Positions 18,495 to 28,297 of a DNA stretch of 64,000 nucleotides are shown piece after piece. Under the pieces are notes generated by a model. It was given only the letters and a program-made list of their open reading frames with translations, was not told the DNA's origin and did no database searches. The stretch covers positions 15,580-79,579 of the forward strand of contig NZ_MAQW01000033.1 of the NCBI RefSeq assembly GCF_001682855.1. Reading direction: 5' to 3'. Both the position numbers and the translations under genes were made by a program. Numbering within the stretch: the stretch's first letter is position 1; every line of letters begins with the position of its first letter. Origin of the DNA: Bacillus sp. FJAT-27264 (GTDB taxonomy: Bacteria; Bacillota; Bacilli; Paenibacillales; Paenibacillaceae).

Positions 18495-19379
18495 CTATTT
18501 CGCTTTAGCTGCTTCGCTCGCAATAATCTCTTTAAGATAAACAAGCAGATCGTCTTTTAAATCTTCATGCTGGAGTGCATAGTGTATTGTGGTTTGAATG
18601 AAGCCCATTTTCTCACCAACATCATGACGGTGGCCTTCAAAATCATAGGCAATAATCCGCTCCACTTCACTTAGGCGTGCTATGGCATCGGTAAGCTGGA
18701 TTTCTCCGCCTACACCCACCTGCTGCTCACCCAGCATATCGAATATCCGTGGAGTCAGGATATACCGGCCCAGTATGGCCAGGTTAGAGGGTGCATCCTC
18801 GCGTTTAGGCTTCTCCACAAGGCGGTTGGCTTTGTAGACCCGATCAGCGATAGGAACTGCATCCACAACGCCATATCGGGACACCTCTTCCCAAGGCACA
18901 GGCTGCACGCCGACAATAGAGGATTTGTAATGATCATAAACCTCAATCATTTGTTTCAGACAGGGCTTATTCGATTCAACAATATCGTCACCCAGCAGAA
19001 CTGCAAACGGCTCGTCCCCGATGAACTTGCGTGCGCACCAGATGGCATGACCGAGACCTCTCGGTTCTTTTTGCCGAATATAATGGATATCAGCCATTTC
19101 GGATGACTTGCGGACAGATTCCAGCAGTTCCCACTTCTGTTTCTCGGCCAAATTGAACTCCAGTTCGAACGAATTGTCAAAATGGTCCTCAATTGCACGT
19201 TTGCCTTTCCCCGTTACGATAATAATGTCCTCAATGCCGGAAGCTACAGCTTCCTCTACAATGTACTGGATAGTTGGCTTATCTACAATAGGTAGCATTT
19301 CTTTGGGCATGGCCTTGGTCGCAGGCAAAAAGCGTGTGCCGAGACCGGCAGCCGGGATAATGGCCTTACGAATCTTCAT
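18495..19379 (-). CDS. galU: UTP-glucose-1-phosphate uridylyltransferase
   Basis: Makes UDP-glucose for wall teichoic acid, glycolipids and surface glycans (GtaB in B. subtilis). AAGLGTRFLPATKAMPKE is the substrate-binding signature at the N-terminus. LLGDDIV near 127 carries the metal-binding Asp, and VEKPKREDAPSN and GGEIQLTDAI are also family-typical. The ATG at 19379 has GAAGGAG eight bases upstream, so the in-frame extension to 19406 is not used. Length 294 residues is normal. A copy of the structured repeat lies directly upstream (19429-19649), within the probable promoter or leader region. Confidence 0.95.
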   Translation of the reverse strand: MKIRKAIIPAAGLGTRFLPATKAMPKEMLPIVDKPTIQYIVEEAVASGIEDIIIVTGKGKRAIEDHFDNSFELEFNLAEKQKWELLESVRKSSEMADIHYIRQKEPRGLGHAIWCARKFIGDEPFAVLLGDDIVESNKPCLKQMIEVYDHYKSSIVGVQPVPWEEVSRYGVVDAVPIADRVYKANRLVEKPKREDAPSNLAILGRYILTPRIFDMLGEQQVGVGGEIQLTDAIARLSEVERIIAYDFEGHRHDVGEKMGFIQTTIHYALQHEDLKDDLLVYLKEIIASEAAKAK

Positions 19380-19428
19380 GACATAGGCTCCTTCTATTAT
19401 AATCAATTCGATATTTCGCGGATGATGA

Positions 19429-19649
19429 GCTATATAAGATGAACTTAAGATCCGAACGATAGCTCGGTCGTCACTACGGTGGAATGTTTGGACTTCCGGC
19501 CGCTGTTGTCTCCAGATTTCTTTCCATTGTACCGCTGTTTGCGGTTGAAATCCGGAGACAAAGGCGGGCGCTATCGCTCCTTCAGTTCCAAACTTCCCCC
19601 TTCGTTCCTCTTCGCCTTTTGTTATTTTCTTTTGTTCATCTTATATAGC
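19429..19649 (+). repeat. Structured intergenic repeat, copy 2 (most complete)
   Basis: The outer ends are a perfect 16-base inverted repeat, GCTATATAAGATGAAC (19429-19444) and its complement (19634-19649). Inside, GTTTGGA (19486) pairs with TCCAAAC (19587). A long hairpin runs from TTGTCTCCAGATTTC to GAAATCCGGAGACAA (19506-19561), and a small GGCGGGCGCTATCGCTCC motif follows. The nested-stem architecture matches the other copies although the stem sequences differ. Confidence 0.85.
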
Positions 19650-19749
19650 ATTATTTTTTTAATTATAACAGTAATATCCCATTTTTGGCAGTTCGGTGCT
19701 CCTTAAAAATTGCTGAATGCTCTATTCACCCACATCCATCAAAACAAAT

Positions 19750-19796
19750 CAGGCGGACAATCCGGAAAATTCCCCGTTTTTTTTGTCCGCCTGTTG
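19750..19796 (-). terminator. Candidate terminator of U32 gene
   Basis: CAGGCGGACAA and its complement TTGTCCGCCTG flank a loop with GGAAAATTCC pairing. On the minus strand the stem is followed by ATTTGTTTTGATG. It lies about 15 bases past the U32 stop codon. Confidence 0.65.
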
Positions 19797-19810
19797 TGTA
19801 TATTCTTTAA

Positions 19811-22363
19811 TTATTTCGCATTCACAAGTTGTCCGCGGGTAACGCCAAGCTGGTTGGTAGCCTTGAGGCTCTTCCATACTTGCGTCCCCGAGATTTCACC
19901 GCGCAATGCACGGCTATACAAGCTAATTACTTCAGCCACCTGCTCAGGTGTCTCTTCCAGGAACTCTACCCGGTATGAGGAGACTCCCAGCTCACGGAAG
20001 TTGTTCAAATACTCTGCACCGGATTGTTCTACAGCGTTATACACTGTGTTACGGCAGCCCTCATCCACACGTACAGGATGGGACATACCAATCCGATCCT
20101 GGAGAGACGCCCGATGATCTTCGCAAGGCCGTCCGCAGTTCGTGTAGTCTGTCCCTTCGCTCATGAAGGTACAGTACACGCAATGCTCAGTGTGGAACAT
20201 CGGCAGATGCTGATGGATCACGATCTCCATCCGCGAGGTATCACTGCGACCGAGCAGGTCCACCATTTGTTGAATGTTCAGGTCATAGGATGGTGTCACC
20301 ATATCGCAACCGGCTTCCAAGAACAGATCTACAGCCTTGTGGTTGGCAATATTCAGAGAGAAGTCGCCAATCAATCGTGGATGAACAGCATCCGGCTGTT
20401 CCATCCGGCGGCGCAGATAGTAATACAATGCACCTGTATTGCGGACCAGCACCGCATCCGGCTGAAGACGCAGAATATTGGCATGGTAGCCGTTCTCGTT
20501 CGGCATGTGAATACGCGGCGTTGCCAGCGCAATACTTGCGCCCGCAGCCCGCACAGCCTCGACGGCTGCCGGGAACTGCTTGATGAATTCAAAGTCGGCG
20601 TAAATGTTCTTCACGCCGGCCTTGAGTGCAGCCTCAACCTGCGGGAGGCTGCGGCACAGCGCGGTAAGCCCTGCCGCGCCGCTCACACCCCAGCCATCCC
20701 GTACAGCCGGGTTGGCTGCTTCAGCGACGCCCCTGCGGGTCGCGTCGCCGTAGACCTCTACCGCCCGTTTCACGTAGACGGGCGGTTTCGGGCGCTCGCC
20801 CGCAAGCAGCTCCACCGCGCGGCGGCGGATGCTGTTCAGCTCACGCATAGGCACGATGACGTCGCCTTCCAGATGCGACTCCAGCGCCTCTAGCTGAAAC
20901 ACCGTGCCGCCCAAGCGGCCGAATTGTTCTTCCAGCAGGACGGCGTCCATTGGACGCTTTTGCGCAGTCTCCAGCGCAAGCTCCGAATCTACCTGTACGG
21001 TCACGCCCTTTTGCGTGTCCGTCCACCAAGTTTCCAGCTTCTCACCGGCGCGGCCACTGACCTTCACCTGAACCGGGAATACCCGGTATGGCTTCTCGGT
21101 CTCGTAAGACTGACGCAGCGCTTTGTCCAGCGCTGGGTCATTGGTTTTCCAGATCCGGTCACCGACATGCAGACGGCGAAGATCCACATCATTGCGTCCA
21201 GCAATAATATCAACAACCCAACCTTCACCGGCTTCGCCTTCCAGCTTTACGCCTTTACGGCGCAAGTCGTAGACACGTCCGCCTTCTTCCTTCTTCGTAG
21301 GATCACCTGCGTCGAATACAATTCCGTCACCGCGTTTGAGCGGTGCGTGAATGCGGCAGACTACACCGTCGCGGAGAATTTGTTCAACCGTACCCAGGTA
21401 GACACCACGGCTTTTCGGGAATGTCCCGTCAACCAGTTTCTTATTGTTCGTTCCATCTAAGAAGCCATGCGTGAAACCCCGCGAGAAGCTCTGCTGCAGC
21501 TCACGCATTTCTTCCTTGGATGGCGCAGACCACTCACCATCAAAGTAACGGTCGATGGCCTTACGGTATTTGCTAACCACGTTAGCTACGTACTCAGGCG
21601 TTTTAAGACGTCCTTCGATTTTAAAAGAGGTTACACCTGCTTCAATCAATTCCGGCATCAGTTCGATAGCCGCCAAGTCCTTCGGCGAGAGCAGGTAAGT
21701 CACATCACCCATCGGTTTGATCTCACCATCGACCATCAGGTCATATGGCAGACGGCAGGCCTGAGCACATTCCCCACGGTTAGCAGAACGTCCACCCCAC
21801 ATTTCCGAGGTCAGACATTGACCGGAATAGGAGACGCAAAGCGCGCCATGAACGAATACTTCCATCGGCAGACGCGCCTGATCACCGATCATGCGAATCT
21901 GCTTCAAGTTATTTTCGCGGCCCAGTACCACACGTTCCATCCCGAACGGCTTTGTAAATTCAACCGCCTCCGGCGAAGTAATGGTCATCTGTGTGGAACC
22001 ATGAATCGGGAAGTCCGGGGAAATCTCGCGGATCAGCTTAACCAGTCCCAAATCCTGTACAATCACCGCATCAACACCCGCATCAACGCAGGCATCAATC
22101 AGTTCCTTAGCTTCAGGTAGTTCATTCTCAAACACAAGTATATTAAAGGTCAAAAAGCCTTTTACACCATAGCTGTGTAGAAAAGCCATAATCTCCGGCA
22201 GCTCGTCCATGCGGAAGTTGTTCGCTCTAGCCCGTGCATTAAATTTCTCTACGCCAAAAAAGACAGCGTCCGCCCCGTTCGCCACAGCCGCCCGCATACA
22301 GTCCCAGTCACCAGCCGGAGCCAGCAACTCCACGTCTTCTCTGCGTATGTCCTGCTCTTTCAT
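19811..22363 (-). CDS. U32 family peptidase-like protein, RlhA/YdcP type
   Basis: An 850-residue member of the U32 collagenase-like family with the extra C-terminal DUF3656-type region of E. coli RlhA (YdcP). U32 members now studied act as prephenate-dependent RNA hydroxylases with an Fe-S cluster (RlhA on 23S rRNA, TrhP on tRNA), so RNA hydroxylation is more likely than proteolysis. The cysteine signature is visible in ALCVSYSGQC and in RGECAQACRLPY (about residues 175-205). A second Cys cluster, CVYCTF and CGRPCEDHR, lies near 740-765. The start is well set by GGGAGGATATAA before the ATG. The exact RNA target is not deducible. Confidence 0.85.
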   Translation of the reverse strand: MKEQDIRREDVELLAPAGDWDCMRAAVANGADAVFFGVEKFNARARANNFRMDELPEIMAFLHSYGVKGFLTFNILVFENELPEAKELIDACVDAGVDAVIVQDLGLVKLIREISPDFPIHGSTQMTITSPEAVEFTKPFGMERVVLGRENNLKQIRMIGDQARLPMEVFVHGALCVSYSGQCLTSEMWGGRSANRGECAQACRLPYDLMVDGEIKPMGDVTYLLSPKDLAAIELMPELIEAGVTSFKIEGRLKTPEYVANVVSKYRKAIDRYFDGEWSAPSKEEMRELQQSFSRGFTHGFLDGTNNKKLVDGTFPKSRGVYLGTVEQILRDGVVCRIHAPLKRGDGIVFDAGDPTKKEEGGRVYDLRRKGVKLEGEAGEGWVVDIIAGRNDVDLRRLHVGDRIWKTNDPALDKALRQSYETEKPYRVFPVQVKVSGRAGEKLETWWTDTQKGVTVQVDSELALETAQKRPMDAVLLEEQFGRLGGTVFQLEALESHLEGDVIVPMRELNSIRRRAVELLAGERPKPPVYVKRAVEVYGDATRRGVAEAANPAVRDGWGVSGAAGLTALCRSLPQVEAALKAGVKNIYADFEFIKQFPAAVEAVRAAGASIALATPRIHMPNENGYHANILRLQPDAVLVRNTGALYYYLRRRMEQPDAVHPRLIGDFSLNIANHKAVDLFLEAGCDMVTPSYDLNIQQMVDLLGRSDTSRMEIVIHQHLPMFHTEHCVYCTFMSEGTDYTNCGRPCEDHRASLQDRIGMSHPVRVDEGCRNTVYNAVEQSGAEYLNNFRELGVSSYRVEFLEETPEQVAEVISLYSRALRGEISGTQVWKSLKATNQLGVTRGQLVNAK

Positions 22364-22417
22364 TTATATCCTCCCAAACCGTCCAAGACGGGTCATTTCT
22401 ATACGTTTAACTTATTT

Positions 22418-22423
22418 ATTGTA
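22418..22423 (-). promoter_or_regulatory. Candidate extended -10 for U32 gene
   Basis: TGATACAAT on the minus strand is an extended -10 (TGnTACAAT), 55 bases upstream of the U32 ATG. No convincing -35 is present, which fits an extended -10 promoter. Confidence 0.35.
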
Positions 22424-22504
22424 TCAAAAATCACACCTATTCGCCATGTGTTTGCCAATATTTAATATAGCCCCGATTGTAAATAATTCGCTTTGATCGC
22501 AAAT

Positions 22505-22546
22505 AAAAAGACACCTTTATTTCGCCACGGCGGTAAAGGAGTCTTT
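22505..22546 (-). terminator. Terminator of the small membrane protein gene
   Basis: GACTCCTTTACCGCC on the minus strand pairs with GGCGAAATAAAGGTGTC (one internal mismatch), followed by TTTTTATTTG. It lies 38 bases past the stop at 22584. Confidence 0.65.
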
Positions 22547-22583
22547 CGGACTTCACTTTTTAGTTATCCTGGATTGCCTTATT

Positions 22584-22793
22584 TTAGCTCAACCAGTTCA
22601 TCACCATGGCATAATCGGAAACGACGAAGACAAGCAAGCTCACTGCACCAAAAGCAATGGCGAATTTGTTCTTCTGCGGAGCCTTCAGCAGCCGTACTAC
22701 CCCAACCAAGATGAGGATCGTGAACAAAATCATGAATACATCAAAGGTATGAAATTTAGACGGTTCTTGCGCGGCAGCTTCTGCAAGCAGCAT
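22584..22793 (-). CDS. Small membrane protein, DUF2759-like
   Basis: A 69-residue protein with two hydrophobic helices (about 17-36 and 44-66) joined by a short basic loop (LLKAPQKNK). GAGGAGG stands eight bases before the ATG and a terminator follows, so it is a real single-gene unit. The size and pattern resemble the DUF2759 family (B. subtilis YqgW), but this is recognised only loosely. Function unknown. Confidence 0.75.
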   Translation of the reverse strand: MLLAEAAAQEPSKFHTFDVFMILFTILILVGVVRLLKAPQKNKFAIAFGAVSLLVFVVSDYAMVMNWLS

Positions 22794-22979
22794 GGCGATA
22801 CCTCCTCAAAAGTTTTGTCAAGCAAGCGCCTCTATTCCCATATTCCCTTCTATGTTATCGCTACCATTTGGGCTGCGCAAGAGGTATTGTACAAAAAATG
22901 AGGGAAATGTCATGAAAAATATAATTTTCATCCATTTTTCACTTAAAAGAGATGATTTTCATCATTTACACAAAGGGAT

Positions 22980-23041
22980 GGTTCCAAACTCCCCCTTTGT
23001 GCCTTCTCGCTTACCTTTACTTTTTGTTCAACTTGTATAAG
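22980..23041 (+). repeat. Degenerate remnant of the structured repeat (3' half)
   Basis: GGTTCCAAACTCCCCCTTTG, then CCTTCTCGC and TTGTTCAACTTGTATAAG, follow the order of blocks at the right end of copy 2 (GTTCCAAACTTCCCCC, CTCTTCGCC, TTGTTCATCTTATATAG). The main hairpin and left arm are missing, so it looks like a truncated copy in the same orientation. Confidence 0.5.
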
Positions 23042-23062
23042 CTTACCTTTCTTTTGGCTATG

Positions 23063-23092
23063 AAAAAAGAGCCACGCTATCGCGTGACCCTC
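23063..23092 (-). terminator. uvrA terminator
   Basis: On the minus strand GAGGGTCACGC-GATA-GCGTGGCTC forms a strong stem followed by TTTTTT. It lies 19 bases past the uvrA stop. Confidence 0.85.
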
Positions 23093-23110
23093 TACCTAAG
23101 ATTACATCCT

Positions 23111-25987
23111 CTAGCTAATATCCGATGTCTCCAACTGCAGGGCTTCGGTCCGCTCCGTATCACGGAGCAGGATGGGCTTCAAGTATCTGCCCGTGTAGGA
23201 TGCCTCAACAGTTATCAGCTTCTCTGGAGTCCCCGTAGCCAGCACAGTTCCTCCACCACTGCCGCCTTCCGGTCCCATATCGATCAGATAGTCGGCGGTC
23301 TTGATAACATCCAGATTGTGCTCAATAACAAGCACGGATTCTCCGGAATCAACAAGGCGATGTAGTACTTCCAGCAAGCGGCCGATATCATCCACATGTA
23401 GTCCTGTTGTAGGCTCGTCCAGGATATACAAAGTCTTGCCTGTGCTGCGGCGGTACAGCTCGGAAGCCAGCTTCACGCGCTGTGCTTCTCCGCCGGACAG
23501 TGTCGTTCCCGGCTGACCGATCTTAATGTACCCGAGACCAACATCGAGCAGCGTCTGCATTTTGCGGTGAATACGCGGAATGTTAACGAAGAATTCTGTT
23601 GCATCCTCCACAGTCATTTCAAGCACATCAGAAATATTCTTGCCTTTATATTTCACTTCCAGGGTCTCACGATTATATCGCTTGCCTTTGCAGACCTCAC
23701 AAGGCACATAGACGTCCGGCAGGAAGTGCATCTCGATCTTGATAATTCCGTCCCCACGGCAGGCCTCACAGCGTCCACCCTTGACGTTGAAGCTGAAGCG
23801 GCCCTTCTGGAACCCGCGCACCTTGGCCTCATTGGTCTTGGCGAACAGATCACGGATATCATCGAACACGCCCGTATACGTGGCCGGATTAGATCGTGGA
23901 GTCCGTCCGATTGGCGACTGGTCAATTTCAATCACCTTGTCCAGATTCTCAAGCCCTCTAATCTCTTTGTGCAGACCTGGACGAACTTTCACCGCTTTGT
24001 TCAGATGGCGAGCGAGACTCTTGTACAGGATCTCGTTGACCAGAGAAGACTTACCAGACCCGGATACACCTGTTACGGCCGTAAAGACACCCAACGGGAT
24101 TTTAACATTGACGTTCTTCAGATTATTCTCTTTAGCACCACGGATCTCCAGCCAACGGTCATCTGTTGGGCGGCGTTTGGAGGTAACCGGGATAAACTTC
24201 CGGCCACTTAAATATTGTCCCGTCAGGGAGTTAGGGTCCTTCATAATCTCTTCCGGCGTACCCTGAGCAATGACTTGACCGCCATGAATCCCTGCACCCG
24301 GGCCAATATCAATGATATAGTCGGCAGCCATCATCGTGTCTTCATCATGCTCAACCACAATCAAGGTGTTTCCGAGGTCACGCATATGCGCAAGGGTAGA
24401 AATCAAGCGATCATTATCACGCTGATGCAATCCAATGCTCGGCTCATCCAGAATATACAGTACGCCCATGAGACTCGAACCGATCTGAGTCGCCAGCCGG
24501 ATACGCTGTGCTTCCCCTCCAGACAAGGAGCCTGCTGCCCGGCTGAGTGTCAGGTAATCCAGACCTACGTTCACCAAAAAGCCTAGACGGCTGCTGATTT
24601 CTTTGAGAATCAAGTTAGCAATAGCTTGCTCTTTCTCAGAAAGAACAACATGTTCAAAGAATTGCTCGCAATCGCCAATAGAAAGATCCGTAACATCAGC
24701 TATATTGCGATCATTGATCGTCACTGCCAGAATCTCTTTCTTGAGGCGTTTGCCTTTGCAGACATGGCAAGGCTTCGCACTCATAAAACCTTCGATGAAC
24801 TCGCGGATACCGTCCGATGCCGTCTCACGATAACGGCGCTCCAGATTGGGAATGATACCTTCAAAGGCAACCAAGGCATCTTTCTTTTGCCCAAAATCAT
24901 TCTCGTAACGGAAACGGATCTTCTCACTACCTGTGCCGTTCAACAGTTTATCCATATGATCCGGTGTCAGTTCGCTTACCGGTACGTCTTGCGGAATATT
25001 AAAATGTTCGCAGACAGACTTCAAAAATTGTGGGTAGTAGTTGGAGGTGCTGCCCGTCCAAGCTAGGAAGGCCCCGTCTTCAATGGATTTCCCCGTATCT
25101 GGAATCAGCAGATCAGGATCGACCACCATTTTCACACCCAGACCATCACACTCACTGCAAGCACCGAATGGACTGTTGAAAGAGAACATCCGCGGAGCCA
25201 ACTCTTCTATACTGAATCCACAGACTGGGCATGCGAAGTTAGAGCTGAACAGCAGTTCTTCCTGGTCGATAATATCAACAAGGATCTTGCCGCCCGACAA
25301 CTTCAGCGCAGTCTCGATGGAATCTGTCAGCCGGGTCTCGATATCTTCCTTGATGACAATCCGGTCCACAACCACTTCAATGCTATGTTTCTTATTCTTC
25401 TCTAGCTCGATATCCTCGGTCACATCACGCAATTCACCATCCACGCGCACGCGGACAAAGCCCTGCTTGGAAATATCGGTAAATAGACCTTTATGCTCGC
25501 CCTTACGTCCTGAAATCACAGGAGCCAGTATTTGCAAACGTGTCCGTTCTGGATACTGCATAATACGATCCACCATCTGTTCAACTGTCTGCGAGGTGAT
25601 TTCAATACCATGGTCCGGGCAATGCGGATGACCGATACGTGCGAACAAAAGCCGCAGGTAATCATAGATTTCTGTGACCGTCCCTACCGTGGAACGAGGG
25701 TTGCGGCTAGTGGTCTTCTGGTCGATGGAGATTGCTGGCGACAATCCATCGATGGAGTCTACGTCCGGCTTCTCCATTTGTCCTAGAAACTGACGGGCGT
25801 AGGCCGACAGCGATTCAACGTAACGCCGCTGACCTTCAGCGTAGATCGTGTCAAACGCCAGCGATGATTTGCCGGAACCACTAAGCCCTGTCAGCACGAC
25901 GAAGCGGTCGCGGGGGATTGTCACGTCTATATTTTTAAGATTGTGCGCCCTAGCGCCTTTAATTACAATATTTTCGTTCGCCAACAC
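23111..25987 (-). CDS. uvrA: Excinuclease ABC subunit A
   Basis: DNA-damage recognition ATPase of nucleotide excision repair, acting as a dimer with UvrB. Two ABC modules are seen: Walker A GLSGSGKSS near 33 and GVSGSGKSS near 640, and two LSGGEAQR signatures near 490 and 830. Zinc-binding cysteines occur as CPVC (about 252) with CSEC, and as CEAC with CEVC (about 740-768). At 958 residues it is full length. The start is GTG, decided by AGGAGG five bases upstream. It follows uvrB on the same strand, 222 bases apart with a uvrB terminator between, so expression may be partly separate. Confidence 0.97.
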   Translation of the reverse strand: MLANENIVIKGARAHNLKNIDVTIPRDRFVVLTGLSGSGKSSLAFDTIYAEGQRRYVESLSAYARQFLGQMEKPDVDSIDGLSPAISIDQKTTSRNPRSTVGTVTEIYDYLRLLFARIGHPHCPDHGIEITSQTVEQMVDRIMQYPERTRLQILAPVISGRKGEHKGLFTDISKQGFVRVRVDGELRDVTEDIELEKNKKHSIEVVVDRIVIKEDIETRLTDSIETALKLSGGKILVDIIDQEELLFSSNFACPVCGFSIEELAPRMFSFNSPFGACSECDGLGVKMVVDPDLLIPDTGKSIEDGAFLAWTGSTSNYYPQFLKSVCEHFNIPQDVPVSELTPDHMDKLLNGTGSEKIRFRYENDFGQKKDALVAFEGIIPNLERRYRETASDGIREFIEGFMSAKPCHVCKGKRLKKEILAVTINDRNIADVTDLSIGDCEQFFEHVVLSEKEQAIANLILKEISSRLGFLVNVGLDYLTLSRAAGSLSGGEAQRIRLATQIGSSLMGVLYILDEPSIGLHQRDNDRLISTLAHMRDLGNTLIVVEHDEDTMMAADYIIDIGPGAGIHGGQVIAQGTPEEIMKDPNSLTGQYLSGRKFIPVTSKRRPTDDRWLEIRGAKENNLKNVNVKIPLGVFTAVTGVSGSGKSSLVNEILYKSLARHLNKAVKVRPGLHKEIRGLENLDKVIEIDQSPIGRTPRSNPATYTGVFDDIRDLFAKTNEAKVRGFQKGRFSFNVKGGRCEACRGDGIIKIEMHFLPDVYVPCEVCKGKRYNRETLEVKYKGKNISDVLEMTVEDATEFFVNIPRIHRKMQTLLDVGLGYIKIGQPGTTLSGGEAQRVKLASELYRRSTGKTLYILDEPTTGLHVDDIGRLLEVLHRLVDSGESVLVIEHNLDVIKTADYLIDMGPEGGSGGGTVLATGTPEKLITVEASYTGRYLKPILLRDTERTEALQLETSDIS

Positions 25988-26139
25988 TATAACCTCCTAG
26001 AGTTCACCCACCCCACTTCAACTTTCCAAGATAGACCCGGGAACTGAGGCTCTCAGGGCAACGCTCAAGAAGCTGTAGTGATGGGTGGGATTGTGCGGAA
26101 TGGATCGACTGAACTGAAAGCCGTACAAAGGAATGATCT

Positions 26140-26172
26140 AAAAAGAACGGCCTGGGATAGCGCCGTTCAAAT
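26140..26172 (-). terminator. uvrB terminator
   Basis: GAACGGCG-CTATCCCAG-GCCGTTC on the minus strand followed by TTTTTAGATC. The plus strand also has a T run after the stem. It lies about 40 bases past the uvrB stop. Confidence 0.75.
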
Positions 26173-26209
26173 TATATTTTTTTATCGGAAAAAGAGCACC
26201 TTTAAGCGG

Positions 26210-28201
26210 CTATTCGGCACGCAGCTCCAATAAGGCATCACGAAGCTCTGCAGCACGTTCGAACTGGAGGTTCTTGGCCGCGTCCTTCATCTCGGCTTCG
26301 AGACGCTGCATCAGAGTCTGGCGCTCTTTCTTGCTCATCTTGCCACCCGCCCCAGTCAGATAATCAGCCTTCGACTCTGCAACCTTCGTTGCCTCGATGA
26401 CATCACGTACCCGCTTATGGATCGTTGTTGGTGTAATTCCATGCTGTTCATTATGAGCGATCTGGATGGAACGGCGACGCTGGGTTTCACTGATGGCCTT
26501 ATCCATCGAGTCCGTGATCCGGTCACCGTACATCAGCACCCGTCCTTCGGAGTTCCGAGCGGCGCGGCCGATAGTCTGAATGAGCGACCGCTCCGAACGA
26601 AGGAAGCCTTCCTTGTCGGCATCGAGAATCGCTACCAATGATACTTCTGGGAGGTCAAGGCCTTCTCTCAGCAAGTTAATCCCCACGAGCACATGGAACG
26701 TACCCAGACGGAGATCGCGCAGAATGGCCATCCGCTCCAAGGTCTTGATATCGGAGTGCATGTAGCGGACCTTGATTCCGATATCTTTAAGATAATCGGT
26801 CAGGTCTTCCGACATTTTCTTGGTGAGAGTAGTGACCAGCACCCGTTCATCCTTGGCGATGCGATCATGTATCTCGCTGATCAGATCGTCGATCTGACCC
26901 TCGGTTGGACGAACCTCAATAATAGGGTCCAGCAATCCTGTAGGCCGGATAATCTGTTGCACCATTGTCGGACAATGCTCCAGTTCATACGGTCCCGGTG
27001 TAGCCGACACATATACGAGCTGGCTTGCCTTGCCCTCGAACTCCTCGAATTTGAGCGGCCGGTTATCAAGCGCAGACGGCAGACGAAACCCATGATCCAC
27101 GAGAACGTTCTTGCGCGCTTGGTCACCATTGTACATGGCCCGAATTTGTGGCAGCGTCACATGTGACTCATCGATGACAATGAGCATGTCATCCGGAAAA
27201 TAATCCAATAACGTATAGGGGGTCGCCCCCCGTTCCCGGAAAGTAAGCGGACCCGAGTAGTTCTCGATTCCGGAGCAGAAACCCACTTCCTTCATCATCT
27301 CGATATCATAGCGTGTACGCTGCTCCAACCGCTGTGCTTCCAATAGCTTGCCTGCATCGCGCAGTGCAGTCAGCCGTTCTTCCAGCTCGCGCTCAATGTT
27401 GACGAGTGCCACCTTCATGGTCTCTTCCTTCGTTACAAAGTGAGATGCTGGAAAAATAGCAACATGATCGCGCTCACCGATCAGCTCACCTGTCAGCACA
27501 TCAATCTCTGTAATACGCTCGATCTCATCGCCGAACAGTTCGACGCGAACGGCGTGTTCTCCTTGCGAAGCCGGGAAGATCTCAATGACATCACCCCGTA
27601 CACGAAAAGTCCCGCGCACAAAATTCATATCATTGCGCTGGTATTGAATATCTACAAGCCGGCTGAGAATCTGATTGCGCGGCTTCTCCATGCCTACCCG
27701 GAGCGATAGCAGTAATCCGCCGTATTCCTGCGGAGATCCAAGGCCATAGATACAGGACACGCTCGCTACGATAATCACATCACGGCGTTCGAACAAAGAA
27801 CTGGTCGCCGAGTGCCGCAGCTTATCTATCTCTTCATTTATGCTGGAATCTTTCTCAATGTAGGTATCGGAGGAAGGAATATAGGCTTCAGGCTGATAGT
27901 AATCGTAATAACTGACGAAATAGTCTACCGAGTTGCTAGGAAAGAATTCCTTAAACTCGCTTGCGAGCTGTGCAGCCAGTGTCTTGTTGTGTGCGATAAC
28001 GAGTGTTGGACGGTTAAGCTTCGAAATCATTTGTGCGATGGTAAAGGTCTTCCCTGTCCCTGTTGCTCCCAGCAGCGTCTGGTGCCTCTTGCCCTGCCGG
28101 ATGCCTTCTAGTAGTTCTTCTATGGCATGAGGCTGATCGCCCTGGGGTGTATATTCGGACTCCAGTTCAAAAGTCTTCGTGCTGAGGACAATATCACTCA
28201 T
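26210..28201 (-). CDS. uvrB: Excinuclease ABC subunit B
   Basis: DNA-bound helicase-like subunit that verifies lesions and recruits UvrC. Walker A is GATGTGKT near 44. The damage-probing beta-hairpin segment YYDYYQPEAYIPSSDTYIEK lies near 100. DESHVTLPQ is the DEAD-type Walker B. QTIGRAARN is helicase motif VI near 543, and the C-terminal UVR motif (about 625-660) binds UvrC. Length 663 is normal. GGGGAG precedes the ATG. A promoter with a LexA-like box lies about 110 bases upstream, consistent with SOS control. Confidence 0.97.
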   Translation of the reverse strand: MSDIVLSTKTFELESEYTPQGDQPHAIEELLEGIRQGKRHQTLLGATGTGKTFTIAQMISKLNRPTLVIAHNKTLAAQLASEFKEFFPSNSVDYFVSYYDYYQPEAYIPSSDTYIEKDSSINEEIDKLRHSATSSLFERRDVIIVASVSCIYGLGSPQEYGGLLLSLRVGMEKPRNQILSRLVDIQYQRNDMNFVRGTFRVRGDVIEIFPASQGEHAVRVELFGDEIERITEIDVLTGELIGERDHVAIFPASHFVTKEETMKVALVNIERELEERLTALRDAGKLLEAQRLEQRTRYDIEMMKEVGFCSGIENYSGPLTFRERGATPYTLLDYFPDDMLIVIDESHVTLPQIRAMYNGDQARKNVLVDHGFRLPSALDNRPLKFEEFEGKASQLVYVSATPGPYELEHCPTMVQQIIRPTGLLDPIIEVRPTEGQIDDLISEIHDRIAKDERVLVTTLTKKMSEDLTDYLKDIGIKVRYMHSDIKTLERMAILRDLRLGTFHVLVGINLLREGLDLPEVSLVAILDADKEGFLRSERSLIQTIGRAARNSEGRVLMYGDRITDSMDKAISETQRRRSIQIAHNEQHGITPTTIHKRVRDVIEATKVAESKADYLTGAGGKMSKKERQTLMQRLEAEMKDAAKNLQFERAAELRDALLELRAE

Positions 28202-28297
28202 TTGCCCGTCTCCCCTCTATCGACTAAAATATATTAATATATTATTGTTATCTGAAAATAAGCTCTTCATACGATGGTGATAAAATTTGGAAGATAA

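Larger units (their letters stand above)
19380..19810. other. 431-base intergenic region between galU and the U32 gene
   Basis: No gene is supported here. More than half is occupied by repeat copy 2 (19429-19649). The rest includes a hairpin-like stretch CAGGCGGACA...TGTCCGCCTG at 19750-19795 that is a plausible terminator of the U32 gene. Confidence 0.7.
22794..23110. other. Intergenic region between uvrA and the small membrane gene
   Basis: No coding region is supported. It holds a remnant of the structured repeat (22980-23041) and the uvrA terminator (23063-23092). Direct short repeats GATGATTTTCATCATTT lie near 22951. Confidence 0.6.

Noticed and set aside
19429..19649. Insertion sequence
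   Set aside because: The perfect 16-base ends resemble terminal inverted repeats, but the element encodes no transposase, no target duplication is apparent, and other copies have different outer stems.
20024..20893. Plus-strand 289-residue open frame opposite the U32 gene
   Set aside because: It is antisense to a long, well-supported protein with family motifs, has no Shine-Dalgarno and no recognisable domain.
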